Source: an uncultured Eubacteriales bacterium (GTDB lineage Bacteria; Bacillota; Clostridia; Christensenellales; Borkfalkiaceae). From it: 16,294 nt of DNA. The notes under the pieces are model-generated. The model made no database searches and had not been told where the DNA came from. It saw only the letters and a list, made by a program, of their open reading frames with translations. Numbering within the stretch: position 1 is the stretch's first letter; the number at the start of each line of letters is the position of its first letter. Positions 7,076 to 14,600 of the stretch are shown here, piece after piece. The stretch lies in contig CAJMCT010000009.1 of the NCBI GenBank assembly GCA_905211955.1, positions 1 through 16,294 of the forward strand, given 5' to 3'. The translations under genes were made by a program, and so were the position numbers.

Positions 7076-9007
7076 ATGAGCGCTTTTGAATTATCAAAGT
7101 TTATATGGATGGAAAAACCTTGTGCCCCTGATACTTACGGCGAATTTTACGTTCCTTTTGAGTATAACGGAAACGGTGCAACAATGAATATATCGTGCGA
7201 TAGTGATTACACGGTTTTTATTAACGGTAAGTTTGCTTTTTGCAATCAATACGGCGACTTCGAGCATTTTAAGGTTTACGATACGTTAGACCTTTCAAGC
7301 CATTTAGTAAAAGGTAAAAACTCTATAGCAATATTGGTGTGGTATTTTGGGTTAGATACGCAAAAGTATAAAAAATACGATGCAGGTCTTATTTTTGAAA
7401 TAAAAGATATGGACGGCAAAATCTTATCGTTTAGTGACGAAACCGTTTTATCGAGAAAGAGCAAAGCCTATAAAAATGGTAGAAGGCAAATTATTACCAC
7501 ACAACTTGGCTATGGTTTTTCTTACAATGCACAAATTGAAGACGATTGGAAAATAGGTAAACTCATAGATTTTAACAAGTCCTTAATAGTAGATAAAAAG
7601 TGCGCATTTTTCGAAAGACCTAACAAAAAACTTATTAACAGCGAAAAAAATAGTGCAAAACTCGTAAAGGTCGAAGGCAATACCTACGTTTACGATTTAG
7701 GGAAAGAAGTTTTTGGTCTATTTTATTTAGATTGCGAAAGCGACGATGCTCAAATGCTTACCATATCTTTTGGTGAAGATTTAGTAAACGGCAAAGTTGA
7801 TAGATTTATTGCTGAGCGTGATTTTTCCTTTGAATATCATACAAAATCAGGCAAAAACACCTATGAAAACTATATGTTAAGAGTTGGTTGTAGGTATTTG
7901 CAAGTTGACGCGATAACCCCATTAAGAATAAACGAGATAGGGCTTATAAATCAGTATTATCCCGTTGTAGAGAGAGAAATTTATTCAGAAGATAAAGATA
8001 TTTTAAGAATTTACAATCTTTGTGTAAACACCTTAAATCTTTCCATGTCCGAGCATTATATGGACTGCCCATGGAGAGAACAAGCCCTATATACCTTTGA
8101 TTCAAGAAACCAAATGCTTGCAGGGTATAGCGTTTATAGGGACGGAAATTTTGAATATGTAAAGTCTAACTTAAAACTAATCAGTAAAGATTATTGGAAT
8201 GACGGACTTTTATCAATTTGTTATCCTTGCGGAACGGCGCTAAGAATTCCTTCTTTTTCGCTTTATTACGTAATCCAAGTTAAAGAATACTTAGAAAATT
8301 CCAAGGACTCTGAGTTTATCATTGAAATTTTGCCAAAACTAAAAAAAATCTTAGACGCATTTAAGAGTAAAATTGAAAACGGTTTGGTTGTAAACTTTTG
8401 TGGCGAAGATTATTGGAACTTTTACGATTGGTCGCCATTACTTCAAGGCACTTCCGAAAGGTCTAAAAAGCCTTTGCCCGATTTAATCATTAACTGTCTA
8501 TACGTTATGGCTCTAAATTGCTTTGAATTTATTTGTGACTATATAGATCAACCTTTTGATTATGGCAAGGTTAGAGAAATCGTAAGGGATAACATAAAGA
8601 AAACCTATTATAACGCTGAAGAAGGCTTGTTTTTCTTTGGAGACGATAAAACCGAATTTACCGAAGTGGGAAACAGTTTGGCAATTTTATCGGGGATTTG
8701 CACTATGGAAGAAAAAGAAACCATATGCAGAGCGATTGCAAGCGGAAAACTTCTTTCAGGAACTTTAAGTCTAAAAACCTTTAAGTACGATGCGCTGCTT
8801 AGCGTTGGCGATAAGTATAAAGATTATATTATCGATGAGATAAAAAGAGAATATCTTTATATGTTAAGTCAAGGTGCGGACTGTACGTGGGAAACGATAG
8901 AAGGTAAAAAAGCATTTGGAAATGCAGGAAGCCTTTGCCACGGTTGGAGTGCAATTCCAGCATATTATTTAATTAAATTTGGTCTTATAAAAGAAAAGGA
9001 AAACTAA
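7076..9007 (+). CDS. Cytoplasmic glycoside hydrolase family 78 (alpha-L-rhamnosidase-like) enzyme
   Basis: The protein has 643 residues and no signal peptide, so it acts on imported oligosaccharides. Residues ~15-120 form a jelly-roll N-terminal domain (FYVPFEYNG, VFINGKF, NSIAILVW) like the carbohydrate-binding part of GH78 proteins. The (alpha/alpha)6 barrel follows from about 300. The GH78 signature is YMD330CPWRE335QALYTFD342: the D-x4-E-x6-D spacing matches the catalytic/substrate-binding trio of Bacillus RhaB. GADCTWE606 gives the candidate general base, and LCH622GWS closes the barrel. The sequence stops soon after, so the C-terminal beta domain of many GH78 enzymes is absent and the protein is shorter than most. 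Rhamnosidase activity is expected from the family but not proven; other terminal sugars are possible because the motif flanks differ (WREQALYTFD instead of REKxGWxGD). It is the first gene of the operon and ends 1 nt before the next ATG. Confidence 0.85.
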   Translation: MSAFELSKFIWMEKPCAPDTYGEFYVPFEYNGNGATMNISCDSDYTVFINGKFAFCNQYGDFEHFKVYDTLDLSSHLVKGKNSIAILVWYFGLDTQKYKKYDAGLIFEIKDMDGKILSFSDETVLSRKSKAYKNGRRQIITTQLGYGFSYNAQIEDDWKIGKLIDFNKSLIVDKKCAFFERPNKKLINSEKNSAKLVKVEGNTYVYDLGKEVFGLFYLDCESDDAQMLTISFGEDLVNGKVDRFIAERDFSFEYHTKSGKNTYENYMLRVGCRYLQVDAITPLRINEIGLINQYYPVVEREIYSEDKDILRIYNLCVNTLNLSMSEHYMDCPWREQALYTFDSRNQMLAGYSVYRDGNFEYVKSNLKLISKDYWNDGLLSICYPCGTALRIPSFSLYYVIQVKEYLENSKDSEFIIEILPKLKKILDAFKSKIENGLVVNFCGEDYWNFYDWSPLLQGTSERSKKPLPDLIINCLYVMALNCFEFICDYIDQPFDYGKVREIVRDNIKKTYYNAEEGLFFFGDDKTEFTEVGNSLAILSGICTMEEKETICRAIASGKLLSGTLSLKTFKYDALLSVGDKYKDYIIDEIKREYLYMLSQGADCTWETIEGKKAFGNAGSLCHGWSAIPAYYLIKFGLIKEKEN

Positions 9008-9008
9008 A

Positions 9009-10373
9009 ATGATAAAATTAAACTTAGATAAAAACTATAAACCCATTTATGAAGAAATTATCGCATATAACGATAAGGTTTTGTCGCAAAAAGAAAGCCA
9101 AAAAGTGACCGTTGTGGTAGAAAGAAACGGCGGGTATAACTACGTATATTCGTTTAACGCCCTAAAAGACGGTGTCTGCGATGATTTAAACGTTAAAATT
9201 TGCGAAAGAATTATAAAGGCGATTTTATGGGTTTGTGGTGGTTATAAAATTTATATTAGTGGAAGCAAAGTAATATTTGAAAACATAAAAAAGGCATATT
9301 CAAAAGATGGTGCACGCGCGTTTGACGTTGATTTTATGAGCACCGTTTACGAAAAACCTTTTGAAGTGGTTTACGTAAGCGAAAAAGACTTGCCCGAAAA
9401 GAACTATGCTTTTGAAAAGGTTGGCGGAAACGTAAGCGGTTGCAGAATAGGTTTTGACGCGGGCGGAAGCGATAGAAAAGTTTCGGCAGTAATCGATGGT
9501 GAAGTGGTTTATAGCGAAGAAGTTGTTTGGAATCCCAAAATTACCGAAGACCCCACTTATCACTACGAAGGTATTAAAACTGCTTTCTTAACTGCAAAAT
9601 CAAAAATGCCGAGAGTGGACGCGATTGGAATATCTTCCGCAGGTGTTTACATCGATAATAAAATTATGGTAGCATCGCTTTTTAACAAGGTCGATAAAAG
9701 TATTCACGGCGACTACGTTAAAAATATGTATATCAACGTTGCAAAGGAAATCGGAGACGTTCCCGTAGTGGTTGCAAACGATGGCGACGTGACTGCACTT
9801 GCAGGTAGTATGGCACTAAAAGACGTTAACGTTTTAGGTATTGCAATGGGTACTAGTGAAGCGGTAGGCTATATTAACGACAAGGGTGGTCTTAACGGTT
9901 GGATATCCGAACTTGCTTTCGTTCCTGTAGATTTATGCGACACAGCAATGCAAGATGAGTGGAGTGGAGACTACGGCGTAGGCTGTAAATATTTTTCTCA
10001 AGACGCGGTAATTAAACTTGCCGAAATGGGCGGATTTAAATTTGAAAACGGCTTAACCCCCGCACAAAAATTAAAGGTTATTCAAGCACTTTGCGAAAAA
10101 GATGATGAACTAGCAGTAAAAATTTATCAAGATATTGGAACTTATCTTGCATGCACTATTCCTTTCTATTCGATGTTCTACGATATTAAACATTTGCTTT
10201 TACTCGGTAGAGTTATGAGCGGAAAGGGTGGAGATATAATTTTAGAAACTTGCAAAAAGGTACTAAAGGAAGAATATCCTAAGTTTGCAAATATAAACGT
10301 TTCGCTTCCTGATGAAAAAACTAGAAAAGTAGGGCAAAGCATTGCCGCTGCATCACTTCCAAAAACTATTTAA
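9009..10373 (+). CDS. ROK-type sugar kinase, divergent, with ~145-residue N-terminal extension
   Basis: The protein has 454 residues. The C-terminal ~305 residues have the actin-like ATPase fold of ROK proteins: phosphate-1 loop GFD150AGGSDRK (from residue 148), AIGISSAGV, the N257D258 block (VVVANDGDVTALAG) with D258 as the expected catalytic base, and a second phosphate/sugar loop AMGTSEAVGYI (G281-T-S). Two standard ROK features are absent. The ExGH sugar/zinc motif is replaced by E301LAFVPVD, and the CxCGxxGC zinc cluster by SGDYGVGC326, keeping one cysteine. Residues 1-145 precede the normal ROK start and match nothing I recognise; they look like a mixed alpha/beta domain, with no HTH that would mark a ROK repressor. 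The operon context with nagA suggests a GlcNAc or related N-acetylhexosamine kinase making the 6-phosphate, but the substrate is inferred. The ATG is 1 nt after the previous stop, with AAAGGA upstream. A BadF/BcrA-type ATPase is a less likely alternative. Confidence 0.75.
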   Translation: MIKLNLDKNYKPIYEEIIAYNDKVLSQKESQKVTVVVERNGGYNYVYSFNALKDGVCDDLNVKICERIIKAILWVCGGYKIYISGSKVIFENIKKAYSKDGARAFDVDFMSTVYEKPFEVVYVSEKDLPEKNYAFEKVGGNVSGCRIGFDAGGSDRKVSAVIDGEVVYSEEVVWNPKITEDPTYHYEGIKTAFLTAKSKMPRVDAIGISSAGVYIDNKIMVASLFNKVDKSIHGDYVKNMYINVAKEIGDVPVVVANDGDVTALAGSMALKDVNVLGIAMGTSEAVGYINDKGGLNGWISELAFVPVDLCDTAMQDEWSGDYGVGCKYFSQDAVIKLAEMGGFKFENGLTPAQKLKVIQALCEKDDELAVKIYQDIGTYLACTIPFYSMFYDIKHLLLLGRVMSGKGGDIILETCKKVLKEEYPKFANINVSLPDEKTRKVGQSIAAASLPKTI

Positions 10374-10384
10374 TAGGTGAACTA

Positions 10385-11524
10385 ATGAAATCTTTTAATA
10401 ACGTAAACGTCTACGTTGAAGGTAAGGGAATAATTAAAGCAAGTCTATGCTTTGACGAAAAAATTGCTAAAATTTCCTTAAATGAACAATTTGAAAACGG
10501 TATAGAAATTCCAAACGATTGCACTGTATTTCCAGGCTTTATAGACGAACATATTCACGGTGCAGGCGGTTTTGATGCAATGGACGGCACGACTGATGCC
10601 TTAAATACTATTTCTAAAACCCTCGTAAAAGAAGGTACTACGTCTTATCTTGCGACTACTATGACCGTTGATAAAGATAAAATTATAACGGCATTAAACA
10701 CGGTTAAAAATCATACCGATATTGAAGGCGGGGCAAAAGTTTTAGGCGCTCATTTAGAAGGACCGTTTATATCTAAAAAATTTAAAGGTGCTCAAGCTGA
10801 AAAGTATGTGGAAAAACCCAGTGTTTCTCTAATGAAAGAGTTTATCACGGCAAGTGGTAATAAAATAAAAATCGTATCTCTTGCTGTAGAAGAAGACGGG
10901 GGGTATGATCTCGTTAAATTCTTAAATCAAAACGGCATCGTGGCATCGATTGGGCACTCGTCCGCAAAGTATCAAGACGTTTTACAAGCGGTGGAATTGG
11001 GTGCAAAATCAGTCACGCATACTTATAATGCGCAGAGCCCACTTCACCATAGAGAAATCGGTGTAGTAGGTAGTGCGATGCTTATAGACGAGTTAAACAC
11101 CGAAATTATTTGCGATACTATTCACGTTTCAGTTCCCGCAATCAAAATGTTGTTGAAAAATAAAAACGACGACAAGGTTATTATGATTACCGACTCTATG
11201 CGAGCAAAAGGGCTTAGCGACGGCATTTCAGAGCTAGGTGGTCAAACTGTTTACGTAAAAGATGGCGAGGCAAGACTTAAAGACGGAACGCTTGCAGGAT
11301 CAATATTAAAAATGAACGATGCAGTAAAAAATCTTGTTCAAAAAGTAGGCGTAAGCCTTGTTGACGCAATAGATTTTGCAACAATAAATCCGGCAAAACT
11401 TTTAGGTGAAGATAAGTTTATCGGTAGCATAAAAGAAGGTAAACGTGCCGACTTTACAGTTTTAGACGAAAACTTTAACGTCTATATGACGGTTGTTGAA
11501 GGAAACATAGTTTATAAGCAATAG
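10385..11524 (+). CDS. nagA: N-acetylglucosamine-6-phosphate deacetylase
   Basis: NagA converts GlcNAc-6-phosphate to glucosamine-6-phosphate and acetate in the cytoplasm. The 379 residues match the usual family length, and the amidohydrolase motifs are all present in order: PGFIDEH56IH58G, GAHLE125GPF, IGH191SSA, THTYNA with H212, the DTIHV phrase, the catalytic ITD270SMRAKG, and the C-terminal NPAKLLG...G.I..GKRADFTVLD that closes the beta domain. One local change is THTYNAQSPLHHRE, with Q where M is common; this is away from the metal ligands. The start ATG 10385 has AGGTGA 4 nt upstream and follows the kinase stop by 11 nt. It is the last gene of the operon and is followed by a terminator. 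Together with the upstream kinase it supports an amino-sugar salvage route; the next enzyme, NagB, is not in the window. Confidence 0.95.
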   Translation: MKSFNNVNVYVEGKGIIKASLCFDEKIAKISLNEQFENGIEIPNDCTVFPGFIDEHIHGAGGFDAMDGTTDALNTISKTLVKEGTTSYLATTMTVDKDKIITALNTVKNHTDIEGGAKVLGAHLEGPFISKKFKGAQAEKYVEKPSVSLMKEFITASGNKIKIVSLAVEEDGGYDLVKFLNQNGIVASIGHSSAKYQDVLQAVELGAKSVTHTYNAQSPLHHREIGVVGSAMLIDELNTEIICDTIHVSVPAIKMLLKNKNDDKVIMITDSMRAKGLSDGISELGGQTVYVKDGEARLKDGTLAGSILKMNDAVKNLVQKVGVSLVDAIDFATINPAKLLGEDKFIGSIKEGKRADFTVLDENFNVYMTVVEGNIVYKQ

Positions 11525-11531
11525 TAAAAAT

Positions 11532-11557
11532 AAAGCACCCTTAGGGGTGCTTTTGTT
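11532..11557 (+). terminator. Rho-independent terminator of the sugar operon
   Basis: A 9-bp perfect stem pairs AAAGCACCC (11532-11540) with GGGTGCTTT (11545-11553) around a TTAG loop, followed by TTTTGTT. It ends one base before the -35 box of the next promoter (11559), so the two signals are packed end to end. Confidence 0.88.
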
Positions 11558-11558
11558 A

Positions 11559-11587
11559 TTGACAAAGGGTTAAGGGTATGTTATATT
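11559..11587 (+). promoter_or_regulatory. Sigma-A promoter of the giant beta-helix protein gene
   Basis: TTGACA (11559-11564), a 17-nt spacer and TATATT (11582-11587). The start point is predicted around 11594, inside the AGGTAGG ribosome binding site, so the leader would be only ~14 nt. Confidence 0.85.
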
Positions 11588-11609
11588 AAAAAAGGTAGGT
11601 GTATAACAT
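11578..11609. promoter_or_regulatory. Candidate operator: 8-bp inverted repeat across the -10 box and start codon
   Basis: ATGTTATA (11578-11585) and TATAACAT (11602-11609) are perfect reverse complements separated by 16 nt. The left arm overlaps the -10 box and the right arm overlaps the ATG at 11608. Because the left arm lies upstream of the predicted start point, it would act as DNA (repressor site), not as an mRNA hairpin. AT-rich arms make chance occurrence quite possible. Confidence 0.3.
11593..11599 (+). promoter_or_regulatory. Ribosome binding site deciding the start at 11608
   Basis: AGGTAGG ends 8 nt before ATG 11608. An in-frame GTG at 11599 overlaps this site and would add only three residues, so 11608 is preferred. 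Confidence 0.8.
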
Positions 11610-14600
11610 GCAAAAGATTAAGTCCTGTTTATTTTTAATTATACTCGCAATAATTAGTTGCGGTCTATTTTTCGTTTGCCCACTTTTTGATACGTCAAAT
11701 TCTGTTAATGCGTTAGGAACTGCACCTGTTCAGGTTGAAAAAGAGTATTCAATCACATATCTAGTTGACGGAAGTACTTATCTTGTAAAATATTACGATG
11801 CAAACGATATCGTTGAAAAACAAGCCGTGCCCGAAAAGGTTGGATACCAAGGTGCTTGGGATATTGCCGAGCCTGATGCAATGGTATCTGAAAACCTTTT
11901 AATCAATGCAGTTTATACAGCAAAGCAATATTCAATAACCTTTAAGTCTCATCTTGGCGAAGTTGTTGATGTAGAGTATTTTTCTATAGAAAATAACGTT
12001 ATTTTAGAGCCACTTGTTCCCGAGCGTTTAGGATATAAGGGTTGGTGGAGCGATTATTCTGTATACACTTTTGAAGACCAAGTTGCTATCGCTCAGTATC
12101 AAAGAGGTATTTCCCGCCAAGATGAATTTCAATCGGCAAAAGATTTAGGTCTTAATACTGTTGATGTTTATAACCTTGTTTCTGACCGTGGTGGTCATAG
12201 GGATTGGGGCGCAGTACCGGGAAGTGTTTGGGGCGGTTCAGTTAGTGGCGGAAACGGCTATTTAACTTATTGCGTTCAAGCAGGGGAAGGTGAAGTTTTT
12301 GACAATCTAACCTTTAGTTTTACTTGTAGGTACGGAAATAATAACGGTTATTATTGGAATAGCGAAACACAAAGCGGGCTTGGTGCAAACGCGTTTGTGA
12401 AAATTAGTTTTGATAATCAACGTTGGGTGACTGTGTATAATCTTAACGAAGATACAAGTTTAACTGAAACTGGCTGTAAGCCCATGGAAAACAATGGAAA
12501 ATACAAAACGGCATTAGATATGCCTGAATACAGCCCTGTAGTTGAACTATCCGAATATTTGTCTGGGCACAACAAGGTTTATATCAAGTTGGAAGTAATG
12601 CACTTTACTTCTGAAGAATATAATCTTGCAAACGGTAGAAGTGACGAAAAAATTTCACTTCAACGTTTAGCATTGATGCTTTATAGAACGGCAATAAACG
12701 GCTCTTCGGTTAAAGGTCTTATGATGAACGAAGGTGCATCGGTTAAGATATCTAATTCTGCGGTAGGATTAAGGTTTAGCACTTCAATTACTAAAGATTA
12801 TTATGACTCACTTATCGAAAATGGTTATAAAGTCACGGCAAAAACCTTAATTATGCCAAAATCTTACGTAGCGCAATACGGGGATATCAATTATAATACG
12901 GTCTTTGGTGAAGAAGCAGTTTATTCTCCGAATGGCGCAGATAAAGATAAAGTTAAAATTTATCAGTCTATTGGTAACATTATGTTCGATGCTAAAAATG
13001 ACTGTTATATTTTTAGGGGCGCTATAGAAAAGGTTGGCGAAAACGAAGCCAAAGTTGAATATGTAGCAAGATCTTATTTAGAGTTTGAAAAAGACGGGCA
13101 AAAACAATATATTTTTGCGCTTTACAACAACTATGATATTGCAAACAATACACGTTCTATGCAAATGGTTGCACTGCTTGCTTATAATGATATTGATTCG
13201 GGTTTAACACAAACTCAAAGGCAAATACTTAAAAGTCAATATAAATTCTTACAAAAATACGATGTGTCTAATATAAAATTCTTAAACACTAACGCTGTTT
13301 ATGATGGACAAGTACATAGTGTTGGCATTAGCGGTTTGCCAGAAGGTGTGCAAGCAGTATTTACTAACAATCAAAACGTGTTGGGCGGAAAACACATAGT
13401 AAACGTTAAGTTTATAGTAGAAGATGGGTATTACCCAATCGCTTCAAGGTCTGTTGTTTTAACTATCGAAAAAAGGCTTTTAGAAGTTGAGTTTATTGGA
13501 GAAACTTTTTTAGAATATACGGGCACGGCTCAAAAAACCTTGTCGGTAAATGCGACCAACCTTATTGGCAACGATACTGTTTCGCTATCGATTGAGTATA
13601 GTGGCGATATGATAGGGCTTGGCTCTTATACCGCAACTTGCATTTTGCAAGAAAATACTAACTATAAATTGCTTTATGGCAACACTAAAACCGTTGTTAT
13701 TACAAAAAAAGATAATTACACAAATTTCTTTAACGTTTCTAATTGGAAAAACACTTCAAACGGAGCGCTAACACAAATTGAAAGGACCGCAACGGGCTTA
13801 AAATATTATGGAAACGGATACTGTAGTTTACCGCTTGATATATCTTCTGGTTTAAGGCTTGAATTCGACTTGTCCGCCCTTCCTGAAAAAACCGTAGAAG
13901 ACCATTGGTTTGGTTTCGGTATAGGTTGCACGCCTACTCACGGTAGTTATGCAAGTAGTGCAACTATGGACCCAGGTTTTATCTATATTATGCTTAGCAA
14001 AGAATATGGGGTTTACCATATAAGGATGCAATACGTCAATGCATCTGGTGTTGCTTATAGTTTAGGCGCAAAGGATTTGGGAACTGACCCAAGATTCGTG
14101 TTTGAAATGGAAAAATTCTATGATTCTTGGCTCTATACTGATAATATTGACATATTCCTTAACGGATTAAAAATGGATAACGGTGTTGTTGATCAGCGTG
14201 TTATATATAGTTCTTTGCGCGATTCAAACGGTTATAGTTATATGTGTATTAGTGTTAACGGTAAAGAGTTGGCAAAGAGAACGGGATATATAAACTATAT
14301 AGGACCAAAGGATAGCAAAACTCCCGAAATAAAATTAAGTAGGGAACTCCCCGAAACTGTAAACGTAGGTGAATACGTTATTCTTCCTAAAATAACGGTA
14401 AGCGATCAAAATGAGTTTTCTTATACAAACTATTTATACTCGCCAAGCGGAAAAACTCTAGTCAATACGTTTAGTAGTGAAGTGCCTTATCTTATAACCG
14501 AAGAAGGAACTTATAAACTAGTAGTAAAAGCCATAGACGAATCAAGAAACGACGTGTTCTTCTATAGAGAGTTTACCGTAGGGGAAAATAGGAAAGTAAG

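Noticed and set aside
11599..11607. GTG start for the giant beta-helix gene
   Set aside because: It overlaps the Shine-Dalgarno sequence itself; ATG 11608 is correctly spaced.
11650..11664. Possible lipobox (I-I-S-C) in the N-terminus of the beta-helix protein
   Set aside because: The hydrophobic core continues after this cysteine, and a signal peptidase I site (VNA) follows; lipidation is unlikely though not excluded.
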